From positions 822,633 to 886,632 of the forward strand of contig NZ_NBYO01000002.1 of assembly GCF_002238045.1 (NCBI RefSeq): a stretch of 64,000 nucleotides of DNA, in the 5' to 3' direction. How positions within the stretch are numbered: position 1 is the first letter of the stretch; every line of letters starts with the position of its first letter. Made by a program: the position numbers and the translations under genes. Of the stretch, positions 36,022 to 45,793 are shown in pieces. A model generated the notes under the pieces. It was not told where the DNA came from and did no database searches. It was given only the letters and a program-made list of their open reading frames with translations. Origin of the DNA: Notoacmeibacter marinus. GTDB taxonomy: Bacteria; Pseudomonadota; Alphaproteobacteria; Rhizobiales; Rhizobiaceae.

Positions 36022-38472
36022 ATGAAACAGAAGCTTGTCATCATCGGAAACGGTATGGCGCCTGGCCGGATGCTGGAACATCTCTTCGAAGTCGCGCCGG
36101 ATGCCTACGACGTCACGATCTTCAACGCCGAGCCGCGCGTCAATTATGACCGTATCATGCTGTCGCCGGTGCTTTCCGGCTGCAAGACATTCGACGATAT
36201 CGTCATCCATGGCGATGGCTGGTACGTCGAGCACGGCGTCATGCTCTACAAGGGTCATCGCATCGCGGCAATCGATCGAGCCGCCAAAACAGTGACGTCG
36301 GAGCATGGCGAGACCGTGCCCTATGACAAACTGGTCATTGCCACCGGCTCCAATCCCTTCATCATTCCCGTTCCGGGGCACGATCTGCCGGGCGTCCTCA
36401 GCTATCGCGATCTCGACGACGTCGAAGCGATGCTGCTGGCGGCTCAGTCCCGGGAAAAGGCGGTCGTTATTGGTGGCGGTCTGCTAGGCCTCGAAGCGGC
36501 GGCCGGCCTGAAGGAACGCGGCATGGATGTCACCGTGCTGCATCTGATGCCGACCTTGATGGAGCGCCAGCTCGACCCGTCCGCCGGGCACTTGCTTCGG
36601 CACGAACTGGAAAGCCGGGGCATCGATATCGTGACGGAAGCGCGCAGTGCGCGCATTCTGGGCGACGCCAAAGTCACCGGCGTCGAGCTGAAGGATGGCA
36701 CCGTCATCGACGCATCGCTCATCGTCATGGCGGTGGGTATCCGACCGAATATCGCTTTGGCGCAGGATGCCGGCCTTGAGGTCGATCGCGGCATTGTCTG
36801 TTCGCCAACCATGGCGACATCGGATCCGGACATATTTGCCGTCGGCGAATGCGTCGAGGTGGATGGCCGGGTCTATGGCCTTGTCGCTCCACTTTACGAA
36901 ATGGCCAGAGTCCTGGCCGGACATCTGTCTGGCAACCCATCGCAACGCTTCATTCACGCAGAAACACCCACGCGACTCAAGGTAACCGGCATCGATCTCT
37001 ATTCGGCCGGCGACTTCGCTGAAGGCGACGATCGTGAAGAGATCGTCCTGCGCGACGCCGCAGCCGGCATCTACAAGCGACTGATCCTCAAGGACAACAG
37101 GATCATCGGCGTCGTCCTCTATGGCGAGACGGCCGATGGGTCCTGGTTCTACGACCTCATGAAGAAGGGCACGGACATCTCCGAGATGCGCGACACGCTC
37201 ATCTTTGGGTCGGCCTATCAGGGAGGAGCCCCACTGGACCCTACGGCAGCCGTTGCAGCCTTGCCGCTTGATGCGGAAATTTGCGGCTGCAACGGCGTTT
37301 GCAAGGGAACGATCGTCGAGGCGATCACGAGCAAGGGGCTGACATCGCTCGACGAGGTGCGCGCCCATACCAAGGCTTCGGCCAGTTGCGGCACCTGCAC
37401 CGGCCTTGTCGAGGGCTTGATGGCCGCGACACTGGGCGATGCGTTCAATCCGAACGCCGTCAAGCCGATATGTGCATGCACCGATCTGTCTCATAACGAC
37501 GTACGCCGCCTCATCCGGGCAAAGGAACTGAAGAGCATACCGGCGTTGATGCAGGCGCTGGAATGGAAGAGTTCGGGCGGATGCGCCAAATGTCGTCCGG
37601 CGCTCAATTATTACCTGGTCTGCGACTGGCCGGGCGAATATGCGGACGACTATCAGTCTCGCTTCATCAATGAACGCGTCCACGCCAATATCCAGAAAGA
37701 CGGCACCTATAGCGTGGTGCCGCGCATGTGGGGCGGACAGACGACAGCCGACGAACTGCGCGCCATAGCCGATTGCGTGGACAAGTTCGGCATTCCGACC
37801 GTCAAGGTGACCGGCGGCCAGCGAATCGACATGCTGGGCATCAGGAAAGAAGACCTCCCCGCAGTGTGGGCCGATCTCGGCAGGGCGGGCTTTGTCTCCG
37901 GACACGCCTACGCCAAGGGTCTTCGAACGGTCAAAACCTGCGTCGGCACCGACTGGTGCCGTTTCGGCACGCAGGACTCGACGGGATTTGGCGTTCGCAT
38001 CGAAAAGTTCATGTGGGGCTCATGGACGCCTGCCAAGGTGAAGATGGCCGTCTCCGGCTGCCCGCGAAACTGTTCCGAAGCGACCTGCAAGGATGTCGGC
38101 GTCATCTGCGTCGATTCAGGCTACGAGATCCACTTTGCCGGGGCGGCCGGTCTCGACATCAAGGGCACCGAGGTGCTTGGCCATGTAAAGACCGAGGACG
38201 AAGCGCTGGAGCATATCGTCGCGCTCGTACAGATGTATCGCGAGCAGGGCCACTATCTGGAACGTATCTACAAATGGGCCAGACGCATCGGCTATGACGA
38301 GGTGCGCCGCCAGATCATGGACGATGCGTCGGCGCGTAAGGCCTATTTCGCCCGCTTCGTCTTCAGCCAGAAATTCGCACAGGTCGATCCCTGGTCGGAG
38401 CGGGTCTCCGGCAAGGACAAGCACGAGTTCAAGCCAATGGCCACCATCGACACGCTTCAGGCCGCCGAATGA
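36022..38472 (+). CDS. nirB: Assimilatory nitrite reductase, large subunit
   Basis: A protein of 816 residues from ATG 36022; an in-frame ATG at 36007 would add five residues, but family members start with a KLVIIGNGM-type segment as here. Domains in order: FAD/NADH reductase (KLVIIGNGMAPG, then ATGSNPF and VIGGGLLGLEAAAGL), a BFD-like [2Fe-2S] domain (CGCNGVCKGT with SCGTCTGLV), a second Cys-rich stretch (CACTD), and the nitrite/sulfite reductase domain with siroheme/[4Fe-4S] cysteines KTCVGTDWCRFG and GCPRNCSEATC. With NirD it reduces nitrite to ammonium using NADH in the cytoplasm. Follows the ATPase gene closely. Confidence 0.95.
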   Translation: MKQKLVIIGNGMAPGRMLEHLFEVAPDAYDVTIFNAEPRVNYDRIMLSPVLSGCKTFDDIVIHGDGWYVEHGVMLYKGHRIAAIDRAAKTVTSEHGETVPYDKLVIATGSNPFIIPVPGHDLPGVLSYRDLDDVEAMLLAAQSREKAVVIGGGLLGLEAAAGLKERGMDVTVLHLMPTLMERQLDPSAGHLLRHELESRGIDIVTEARSARILGDAKVTGVELKDGTVIDASLIVMAVGIRPNIALAQDAGLEVDRGIVCSPTMATSDPDIFAVGECVEVDGRVYGLVAPLYEMARVLAGHLSGNPSQRFIHAETPTRLKVTGIDLYSAGDFAEGDDREEIVLRDAAAGIYKRLILKDNRIIGVVLYGETADGSWFYDLMKKGTDISEMRDTLIFGSAYQGGAPLDPTAAVAALPLDAEICGCNGVCKGTIVEAITSKGLTSLDEVRAHTKASASCGTCTGLVEGLMAATLGDAFNPNAVKPICACTDLSHNDVRRLIRAKELKSIPALMQALEWKSSGGCAKCRPALNYYLVCDWPGEYADDYQSRFINERVHANIQKDGTYSVVPRMWGGQTTADELRAIADCVDKFGIPTVKVTGGQRIDMLGIRKEDLPAVWADLGRAGFVSGHAYAKGLRTVKTCVGTDWCRFGTQDSTGFGVRIEKFMWGSWTPAKVKMAVSGCPRNCSEATCKDVGVICVDSGYEIHFAGAAGLDIKGTEVLGHVKTEDEALEHIVALVQMYREQGHYLERIYKWARRIGYDEVRRQIMDDASARKAYFARFVFSQKFAQVDPWSERVSGKDKHEFKPMATIDTLQAAE

Positions 38473-38485
38473 TGGAGATGCCGCA

Positions 38486-38854
38486 GTGAACGCCATCGAA
38501 ACCAAATGGATCGCCGTCGGGTCGATCACCGACATTCCGCGCGAAGGCGCCCGTTGCGTCGAGGCCGGCGCACTGCGTATCGCCATTTTTCGAACGGTGG
38601 ATGACGATGTCTACGCCATCGAGGATCGGTGCCCCCATAAAGGCGGCCCGCTCAGTCAGGGTATCGTTCATGGCGGCTGCGTTACATGCCCTCTTCATAA
38701 TATGGTCATTGCGCTCGAAAGCGGCGAAGCGCAGGGTGCCGATGAAGGCCGGGCGACCGTTTTCCGAACCCGGCAGCGCGACGGCTTGATCTTCGTCTCC
38801 GGTGCCGACATCGCCTCCGCCGAAGCGCGGCAGCCCGTATCGACGGCGGCTTGA
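38486..38854 (+). CDS. nirD: Assimilatory nitrite reductase, small subunit
   Basis: A 122-residue Rieske-type protein starting at GTG 38486, 13 bases after nirB. The Rieske cluster motif is visible as CPHKGGPL and CPLHN, with a spacing of about 18 residues. NirD partners NirB in NADH-dependent nitrite reduction. Longer in-frame starts would lie inside nirB and are rejected. It ends 4 bases before the nasA start. Confidence 0.93.
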   Translation: MNAIETKWIAVGSITDIPREGARCVEAGALRIAIFRTVDDDVYAIEDRCPHKGGPLSQGIVHGGCVTCPLHNMVIALESGEAQGADEGRATVFRTRQRDGLIFVSGADIASAEARQPVSTAA

Positions 38855-38858
38855 CGGC

Positions 38859-41522
38859 GTGTCGGTCGAAGCCTCCGGCCCGACCCGGTCGACCTGCCCT
38901 TACTGTGGCGTCGGCTGTGGGGTGCTCGCCACGCGGAATGATGATGGCAACGTGTCGATCGCCGGTGATCCGGACCATCCGGCCAATTACGGACGCCTGT
39001 GCTCCAAGGGTGCGGCGCTTGGCGAAACGTTCGATCTGGAGGGGCGCCTCCTCCGCCCTCTGATCGACGGCAAGCCGGCGCCATGGGATCGTGCGCTCGA
39101 TATGGTCGCCGAACGCTTCACCCAGGCAATTGAAACGCACGGGCCGGATTCCGTCGCCTTCTACCTGTCGGGCCAGCTCCTCACAGAAGATTACTACGTA
39201 GCCAACAAACTGATGAAGGGTTTCGTCGGTTCGGCCAATATCGACACCAATTCGCGTCTTTGCATGGCCAGTTCGGTGGCCGGCCACCGCAGGGCCTTCG
39301 GCGCAGATACGGTACCCGGCACCTATGCCGATCTGGAACTGGCGAACCTGATCGTCCTCGTTGGCTCCAATCTGGCCTGGTGCCACCCCGTTCTCTATCA
39401 GCGGATCGTCGCGGCGCGAACGCGCCGTCCGCAGATGAAACTGGTGGTGATCGATCCGCGCCGAACCGAAACGGCGTCCGCCGCCGATCTGCATCTAAAG
39501 ATCGCGCCGGATGGCGATGTCGCTCTGTTTCTCGGTCTTCTGGCCCATCTTGGGAAGACGGGTTCGTTCAGCGATGATTACATTCGCCGGAGCGTTGGCG
39601 GACTGGACGAGGCGCTCGCTTCGGCCTGCGCGCACGACCTGGAGGACATCTCCACCAGGACGGGCCTCTCCCACCGCGATCTGCAGCAATTCTATGAGCT
39701 CTTCGCCACGACCGAACGGGTGGTGACGGTCTATAGCCAGGGGGTCAACCAAAGCGTTTCCGGCACCGACAAGGTCAACGCGATCATCAATTGCCATCTG
39801 GCGACGGGCCGGATCGGCCGCGCCGGCATGGGGCCGTTTTCCGTCACCGGCCAGCCGAATGCAATGGGCGGACGGGAAGTCGGCGGTCTTTCCAATATGC
39901 TCGCGGCCCATATGCAGATCGAATGCGCGACCGATCGGGATCGGGTTCAGCGATTCTGGGCCTCCCCCACCATCGCCACGAGGCCGGGACTGAAGGCTGT
40001 CGACCTGTTCGACGCGGTTGCCGACGGTCGCATCAGGGCGCTCTGGATCATGGGTACCAATCCGGCGGTCTCCATGCCGGATGCCGATGCGGTAAAGGCG
40101 GCCATCGCCAACTGTCCGTTCACGGTCGTCTCCGATGCGATGACCGACACCGACACGGTGAGACTGGCCGATATCCGTTTGCCATCGCTCACTTGGGGAG
40201 AGAAGGATGGCACGGTCACCAATTCGGAGCGGCGTATCAGTCGCCAGCGTACCGTTCTGCCGACGCCTGGCCTAGCGCGTGCCGACTGGTGGCAGATGAC
40301 GCAGATCGCCAGACGCATGGGCTTTGTAGAGGCCTTCGACTATGAGGGACCGGCCGACATCTTCCGTGAACATGCCGCACTGTCCGCCTTCGAAAATGCG
40401 GGCGAACGCGATTTCGATATCGGTGCCTGCGCCCGCATCACGACAAGCGAATATGACGCAATGCGCCCCTTCCAGTGGCCCGCCCCGGACGTGATCGCTC
40501 CGACACGTCAGACGCGCTTCTTCGGCGACGGGCGGTTTTATACATCCGATGGCAGGGCCTGTGCCGTCGCCGTTACAGCACCGCCAGGCGCGACCGCGCC
40601 GGATAGGCTGTTGCGCGTCAACACCGGCCGCATTCGCGATCAGTGGCACACCATGACGCGCACCGGCAAAGCACCGCGTCTCAATGCGCATATTGCCGAG
40701 CCGTTTTGCGAAATTCATCCGGCGGACGCTGCATTTCGGGACATAAGCCCCGCTCAGATCGTCAAACTGTCGAACGAGCGCGGCGAAATCCTTATACGCG
40801 CTCTCATTACCGATCGGGTTCGCCGCGGCGAAGTCTTCGTTCCGATGCATTGGAACGATCAGTTCGCCAACCGTGCCAGGATTGGCACTCTGATCGAGGC
40901 GCTGGCCGATCCGGTATCCGGCCAGCCGGCCCTGAAAGCCGGCCTTGCAACCTTGAGCCGCGTTTCGCACAAATTGTACGGCTTCGCTGTTTCACCGGAA
41001 AAACCGCCCGCTGGCCTCTGCGATTATCTTGCAATGGCGCGGACGCAGGGCGGATGGCGCGCTGAATTTGCGCTCGAAGACGTGCCGGACGATCTACCCT
41101 CCTTCGCGCGACATCTCCTGCGACACGGCGGCGTTCAGGAGATTGGCTATGCCGATGCCGATAATGGTCGGCGTCGCTTCGCCTTTTTCGAGGGGGAACG
41201 GCTGGTCGGTGCGGTGTTCCTTGCAGAGGAACCCGTTCAATTGGCGCGCAATACGCTCATCGCCGCGCTTGACCACCTCTATTCTCCAACGGAGCGCTGG
41301 CAGGTCCTGGCGGGTTGCGCCCGGCATGGTATCGACACAGGCCGTATTGTCTGCGCTTGCGAAAGCGTTGGCGCCAACACCATCCGGAACGCGATCGCCA
41401 GCGGCTGCCATAATGTGGAGGCTATCGGAAAAGCGACCCGTGCCGGCATCAATTGCGGATCGTGCCGAACGGAGATCGCTTCTTTGTTGCCGAGCCTCCA
41501 AACAGCCACCGCCGCCGAGTAA
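38859..41522 (+). CDS. nasA: Assimilatory nitrate reductase catalytic subunit
   Basis: GTG 38859 gives 887 residues and starts just after nirD; the ATG at 38802 would overlap nirD. It is a molybdopterin (bis-MGD) oxidoreductase with the N-terminal [4Fe-4S] motif CPYCGVGCGV and later GRLCSKG, plus the MGD-binding and C-terminal molydopterin dinucleotide domains (ending near PVSGQPALKAG). A C-terminal BFD-like [2Fe-2S] domain is fused (VCACESVGANTIRNAI and NCGSCRTEI). It reduces nitrate to nitrite in the cytoplasm. No NasB-type NADH reductase follows, so the donor may be a ferredoxin, flavodoxin or a reductase elsewhere. Confidence 0.95.
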   Translation: MSVEASGPTRSTCPYCGVGCGVLATRNDDGNVSIAGDPDHPANYGRLCSKGAALGETFDLEGRLLRPLIDGKPAPWDRALDMVAERFTQAIETHGPDSVAFYLSGQLLTEDYYVANKLMKGFVGSANIDTNSRLCMASSVAGHRRAFGADTVPGTYADLELANLIVLVGSNLAWCHPVLYQRIVAARTRRPQMKLVVIDPRRTETASAADLHLKIAPDGDVALFLGLLAHLGKTGSFSDDYIRRSVGGLDEALASACAHDLEDISTRTGLSHRDLQQFYELFATTERVVTVYSQGVNQSVSGTDKVNAIINCHLATGRIGRAGMGPFSVTGQPNAMGGREVGGLSNMLAAHMQIECATDRDRVQRFWASPTIATRPGLKAVDLFDAVADGRIRALWIMGTNPAVSMPDADAVKAAIANCPFTVVSDAMTDTDTVRLADIRLPSLTWGEKDGTVTNSERRISRQRTVLPTPGLARADWWQMTQIARRMGFVEAFDYEGPADIFREHAALSAFENAGERDFDIGACARITTSEYDAMRPFQWPAPDVIAPTRQTRFFGDGRFYTSDGRACAVAVTAPPGATAPDRLLRVNTGRIRDQWHTMTRTGKAPRLNAHIAEPFCEIHPADAAFRDISPAQIVKLSNERGEILIRALITDRVRRGEVFVPMHWNDQFANRARIGTLIEALADPVSGQPALKAGLATLSRVSHKLYGFAVSPEKPPAGLCDYLAMARTQGGWRAEFALEDVPDDLPSFARHLLRHGGVQEIGYADADNGRRRFAFFEGERLVGAVFLAEEPVQLARNTLIAALDHLYSPTERWQVLAGCARHGIDTGRIVCACESVGANTIRNAIASGCHNVEAIGKATRAGINCGSCRTEIASLLPSLQTATAAE

Positions 41523-41632
41523 TCGGCTCGACCCGCAGACGGGAAGAGAACGGAATATGGTGACAGCCTCGACGTTCTCGAACGGCTAGAAGACGCTTAT
41601 CATCGAACAGGGCGCGGGTCAGCCGGGCGAGC

Positions 41633-42688
41633 CTAGAGCGCCGTGCCATTTCGTGCGAACAGATGAACGTTCTGAGGCTGGACGCGCAATCCGACCAGAT
41701 CGCCGGCTTTCGCCGGGATGTTCCCGTGCTCGCGCACCATGAGCGGACCGACGCCTTCCACCTCGATATAGATGTTCGTGTCGGAGCCGAGATGTTCGAC
41801 CACTTCGGCCCGGCCCGTCATGTCGCCGTCGTCTGGCGAAACCACATCGATATGTTCGGGACGAACCCCCATTTCCACCACTGCGGATGCATCGCCTGGT
41901 GCCGGCAGTTCGATCGTCGCGCCATTGTTCAGCAAAACGGTCGAGGCGGCGCCCGTGGCGGCGATCACGTTCATGGTCGGTGAGCCGATGAACTGTGCGA
42001 CGAATTTGTTGGCCGGCCTTTCATAAAGGTCCAGCGGCCCGCCGACCTGCTGAACCTCTCCGTTGTTCAGAACGACGATCCGATCCGCCAGTGTCAGCGC
42101 TTCCACCTGATCGTGGGTGACGTAAACCATGGTCGTGCCGAGGCGCCGGTGAAGGCGTGCGATCTCGAGCCGCATCTCCACCCGAAGGGCGGCATCGAGA
42201 TTGGAAAGCGGCTCATCGAAGAGGAAGGCGCGCGGATCGCGAACGATGGCGCGACCCATTGCGACACGCTGCCGCTGGCCGCCAGACAGTGCTTTTGGCA
42301 GGCGCTCCGTCAGCGCGGTCAGGCCGAGCGTCCGCGCCGCCGAAGCGATCCGCGACTGACGCTCGTCCGAAGGCTCGCCACGAATTTCCATGGAGAAACC
42401 CATATTCCGCGCGACATCCATATGCGGATAAAGAGCGTAGGATTGGAACACCATGGCGATATCGCGGTCGCGCGGGCGCACATCGTTCATGCGCTCGTCT
42501 CCGATCAGCAGATCGCCGCTGGTGATCGGTTCGAGACCGGCGATCATGCGCAGAAGAGTAGATTTTCCGCAGCCGGACGGGCCGACGAGAACGATGAACT
42601 CGCCATCCTCGATCTCCAGATCGACATTTCGCAGCACTTCGACGGAACCGTAGCGCTTTGCGATATTGCGCATTTCGATGCGAGCCAT
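41633..42688 (-). CDS. Sugar-type ABC transporter ATP-binding protein (MalK/UgpC-like)
   Basis: A 351-residue ATPase with Walker A GPSGCGKST near residue 37, signature LSGGQRQRVAMG near 134, Walker B FLFDEPLSNLDA and a C-terminal TOBE/OB regulatory domain (GVRPEHIDVVSPDDG). It belongs to the CUT1 family that energises import of oligosaccharides, glycosides or glycerol-phosphate derivatives. It is the last gene of the six-gene minus-strand operon and starts 9 bases after the permease stop. It is convergent with nasA across 110 bases in which I saw nothing. Confidence 0.94.
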   Translation of the reverse strand: MARIEMRNIAKRYGSVEVLRNVDLEIEDGEFIVLVGPSGCGKSTLLRMIAGLEPITSGDLLIGDERMNDVRPRDRDIAMVFQSYALYPHMDVARNMGFSMEIRGEPSDERQSRIASAARTLGLTALTERLPKALSGGQRQRVAMGRAIVRDPRAFLFDEPLSNLDAALRVEMRLEIARLHRRLGTTMVYVTHDQVEALTLADRIVVLNNGEVQQVGGPLDLYERPANKFVAQFIGSPTMNVIAATGAASTVLLNNGATIELPAPGDASAVVEMGVRPEHIDVVSPDDGDMTGRAEVVEHLGSDTNIYIEVEGVGPLMVREHGNIPAKAGDLVGLRVQPQNVHLFARNGTAL

Positions 42689-42697
42689 GCCGGCCTC

Positions 42698-43543
42698 CTA
42701 GCCCTTGACCGCGCCGGACGTCAGGCCCTGCACGAGATACCGTTGAATGAACAGGAAGAACAGGCAGCTCGGGATGAGCGCGAGAACGCCCGCCGCCATC
42801 ATCTGTCCCCAGTCGACCGAAAATTTCGACACGAAGGTGAGCAGCCCGACCGGGAAGGTCATCGCATCGTTCTTCGAGATGAGCATGAGTGCAAAAAGCA
42901 GCTCCGACCAGGCGGCGGTGAAAACGAAGCCGAGCGTCGCGCCGAGGCCGGGAAGCGTCAGCGGAAAGACGACCTTGCGCAGCGCCTGAAAGCGCGAGCA
43001 GCCATCCATCATCGCCGCCTCTTCCAGATCCTTCGGAATGGCGTCGAAGAAGGACTGCATCAGAAATGTCGCAAACGGAATATTGAACGCCGTATAAACG
43101 ATGATCAGGCTCGTCAGCGAATTGAGCAGCCCCAGCCCGGCCACGATCTTGTAGATCGGCGCGATGATCATCAGAAGCGGAAACATCTGGGTGATCAGCA
43201 TCACCGCGATAATGAGCCGCTTGCCGGCAAAGGAGAAGCGCGAGAAGGCATAGCCGGCGCCGGCCGCGATCAGCGTTGTGAAGAAGGCGGTTCCGAACGA
43301 GACGATCAGCGAGTTCCAGAAATAGGCCAGGAAGTCGGTCTGAAACACGACCGTCATGAAATTGCCGAAGGTAAAGGCGCTCGGAACGAGCCGGGTGCCT
43401 TCGGAGAAGATCAGTGTGTCCGGCGTCACGGCGATCTTTAGAAGCCAGTAGAGTGGAAAGAGCGCGAAGCCGAGATAGAAGGCGAGCGCGGCATATTTGC
43501 CGATTGTCAGAACGGTGTTGCGTCGGGAGACGGTGGCAGTCAT
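42698..43543 (-). CDS. Sugar-type ABC transporter permease (MalG-like)
   Basis: ATG 43543 gives 281 residues and leaves 13 bases after the previous stop; a longer in-frame start would overlap the upstream gene. Six membrane segments are visible starting with YAALAFYLGFALFPLYWLLK, and the EAA coupling loop is present as EEAAMMDGCSRFQALRKVVFP-type sequence near residue 190. It forms the membrane channel with the MalF-like subunit. Confidence 0.93.
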   Translation of the reverse strand: MTATVSRRNTVLTIGKYAALAFYLGFALFPLYWLLKIAVTPDTLIFSEGTRLVPSAFTFGNFMTVVFQTDFLAYFWNSLIVSFGTAFFTTLIAAGAGYAFSRFSFAGKRLIIAVMLITQMFPLLMIIAPIYKIVAGLGLLNSLTSLIIVYTAFNIPFATFLMQSFFDAIPKDLEEAAMMDGCSRFQALRKVVFPLTLPGLGATLGFVFTAAWSELLFALMLISKNDAMTFPVGLLTFVSKFSVDWGQMMAAGVLALIPSCLFFLFIQRYLVQGLTSGAVKG

Positions 43544-43556
43544 GGCTAATTCCCCT

Positions 43557-44492
43557 TCATATCCTGACCAGCTTCTTGCGAAGCCACAGAAGGACGATCG
43601 CGTAGAGAAGAAGGATGACGAGAAGCGCGACGGCAATCGTCGACGCATAGCCGAAATCGAGTTTTCGAAAGGCGGTGGTGAAGATGTAGGTCGAGAGGAT
43701 CTGCGTCGAATTGGCCGGGCCTCCGCCGGTCATCACGTAGATCAGATCGGCGAAATTGGCGATCCAGATCGTCCGCAGCATCACCGTAATGGCGATCATG
43801 GGCGCCAGAAACGGCAGGGTGATCTTGGTGAAGCTCTGCCAAGCGGTCGCGCCGTCGATCTCCGCCGCCTCATAGAGTTCGCCGGGAATGGATTGCAGGG
43901 CGGCCAGCAGGGTGATGGCGAAAAAGGGCACGCCGAACCAGATATTGGCCGCGATCGGGCCCCACATTGCAAGCTGCGGGTCGCCGAGAATATTGTAAGG
44001 TTCCGACAGTATGCCGAGCGCCGCCATCCAGTGCGGCAGCGGCCCGATCACCGGATTGAAAAGCCAGGCCCAGGTCAGCGCCGACAGAAAGGTGGGAACC
44101 GCCCAGGGCAGGAAGACGAGCGCCTGAAAGAGCTTCTTGCCGAAAAAATCCGTGTTCAGCAGAAGCGCCAGTCCAAGGCCGAGCAGAAACTGGAAGAGGA
44201 TCGACCAGAACGTCCAGAAGAAGGTGTTTTCCAACGCGATCCAGAATTTGCGGTCGCTCCAGAGCTCTGCATAGTTCTGAAGGCCCACCCATCCGGTATC
44301 GAAAGGGTTGAGCAGCGCGATGGACTGGAAGGAATAGGAGATGCCGACAATGAGCGGCACCATCATCACCGCGCCGATCAGGACGATGGCCGGCGACAGA
44401 TAGAAAAACGGCTCCACCAGATATTGAAGGTAGAGCGAGCGCCGGGCCCGGGTTGCCCCGGGCACGGCGTTGGCTTGAGCGCGAGCGATCAC
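43557..44492 (-). CDS. Sugar-type ABC transporter permease (MalF-like)
   Basis: The start is taken as GTG 44492, which overlaps the binding-protein stop as GTGA and gives 311 residues; the ATG at 44540 lies inside that upstream gene. Membrane segments begin with FFYLSPAIVLIGAVMMVPL, and the EAA loop is seen in YEAAEIDGATAWQSFTKITL near residue 220. Channel partner of the MalG-like protein. Confidence 0.92.
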   Translation of the reverse strand: MIARAQANAVPGATRARRSLYLQYLVEPFFYLSPAIVLIGAVMMVPLIVGISYSFQSIALLNPFDTGWVGLQNYAELWSDRKFWIALENTFFWTFWSILFQFLLGLGLALLLNTDFFGKKLFQALVFLPWAVPTFLSALTWAWLFNPVIGPLPHWMAALGILSEPYNILGDPQLAMWGPIAANIWFGVPFFAITLLAALQSIPGELYEAAEIDGATAWQSFTKITLPFLAPMIAITVMLRTIWIANFADLIYVMTGGGPANSTQILSTYIFTTAFRKLDFGYASTIAVALLVILLLYAIVLLWLRKKLVRI

Positions 44493-45754
44493 TGCTTCGC
44501 TTTCCACTTGGCGTATTCGTCGGTGAGGAACGCCGCCCACTCATCGGCGATGTCCTGCGCGGTTCGCTGACCAAGAAGCGCTTCCTGGCTCGATTCCAGA
44601 ACCACGCTGTCGGCGAAGAAGCCGAACCGCTCCAGATAGGTCGGCATGACGGTCGGGACGTATTCGTCGCCATTGAGGGTGTCGAACCAGCCCTTGAACT
44701 GCTCGGTCTTGAAGTACGGATCCTGGTCGGCGCCCTCGTGAACGGGAATAACGCCGACGCGCTTGGCCCAGGTCGCATTGGCGTCGGGGCTGGAAAGATG
44801 CGCAACGAGGTTCCAGGATTCATCCTTGTGTTCGGTCGACTCGAAGATCGACCAGCCGACGAAACCGATTGTCGGGAAAGCCTGGCCCGACGGGCCGACC
44901 GGCATCGGGATCACCGCGAAGTCTTCCTCCGGCATCCGTTCCGCCACTGCGATCAGAGCATCGGGGTCCTGGTCGAGAAAGGCGCAGGTTCCCGAATAGA
45001 AGCCGGCGACGATTTCGTTGAACCCCCAGCTGACACTGTCTCTCGGCGCATGGCCGTTCTGATAGAGATCGATCAGATACTGAATCCCTTCGACCGAACC
45101 GGGCTCGTTGATGCGCGACTTGCCGTCTTCGGTGAAGAACTCGTTGGTGCCGTTCATGGCGGCGGCCATCATGACCCAGGCGTTCAGCCCGCCCGGCCCA
45201 CCGCGAAGGCAGTATCCCGATTTTCCGTCGAGCTCGGATACGGCAGCGGCGGCGGCCTTGAACTCCTCCATGGTCTTCGGCGGCGCTTCGACGCCGGCCT
45301 CTTCGAGCAGCTTCTTGTTGTAGAACATCGCCCGCAGATAGAAGCCGTAGGGGATCATATAGAGATCGCCCGCCTGGGTGCCCATGTCGATGGTCTTCTG
45401 GGTCAGCGTGTCGCCGTGCTCCCAGTTCTCGACGAGGTCGCCGAGCTTGGCGAGCTGGCCGGAACCGGCATAAAGCGCCGCCCAGCGATCCGGCATCTCG
45501 ACGACATCCGGCACGTCACCGCCGGACACCATGGTCGCCAGTTTCTCGAATGCGCTTCCCCAGGGCAGCGAGACGATCTCGACCGTCACGCCATCATTGG
45601 CGGCTTCATATTCGTCGACCAGTTTTTGCAGCACCTCGGTGCGTTCCGGACTGGTGATGACTTCGACCAGCTTCAGCTTGGTCTCAGCCAGCGCTACCGA
45701 CGCCGTTGACGCCAGCAGCATAGTGGCCAAAAGGCCCTTCAGCAGTTGTTTCAT
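44489..45754 (-). CDS. Extracellular solute-binding protein family 1
   Basis: A 421-residue CUT1-type binding protein with a Sec signal (LLKGLLATMLLASTASVALA). Family marks are VSGGDVPDVVEMPDRW and DLYMIPYGFYLRAMFYNKKLLEEAG. It binds its ligand in the periplasm and passes it to the MalF/MalG-like permeases. The ligand is unknown; the operon contains a Cys/Met-type PLP enzyme, so a sulfur- or amino-acid-linked compound is possible. It lies 39 bases after the PLP enzyme gene. Confidence 0.93.
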   Translation of the reverse strand: MKQLLKGLLATMLLASTASVALAETKLKLVEVITSPERTEVLQKLVDEYEAANDGVTVEIVSLPWGSAFEKLATMVSGGDVPDVVEMPDRWAALYAGSGQLAKLGDLVENWEHGDTLTQKTIDMGTQAGDLYMIPYGFYLRAMFYNKKLLEEAGVEAPPKTMEEFKAAAAAVSELDGKSGYCLRGGPGGLNAWVMMAAAMNGTNEFFTEDGKSRINEPGSVEGIQYLIDLYQNGHAPRDSVSWGFNEIVAGFYSGTCAFLDQDPDALIAVAERMPEEDFAVIPMPVGPSGQAFPTIGFVGWSIFESTEHKDESWNLVAHLSSPDANATWAKRVGVIPVHEGADQDPYFKTEQFKGWFDTLNGDEYVPTVMPTYLERFGFFADSVVLESSQEALLGQRTAQDIADEWAAFLTDEYAKWKAKQ

Positions 45755-45793
45755 GTCGACTTCTCCTCCTAGTGATGGTGATCGGATTGGCGG

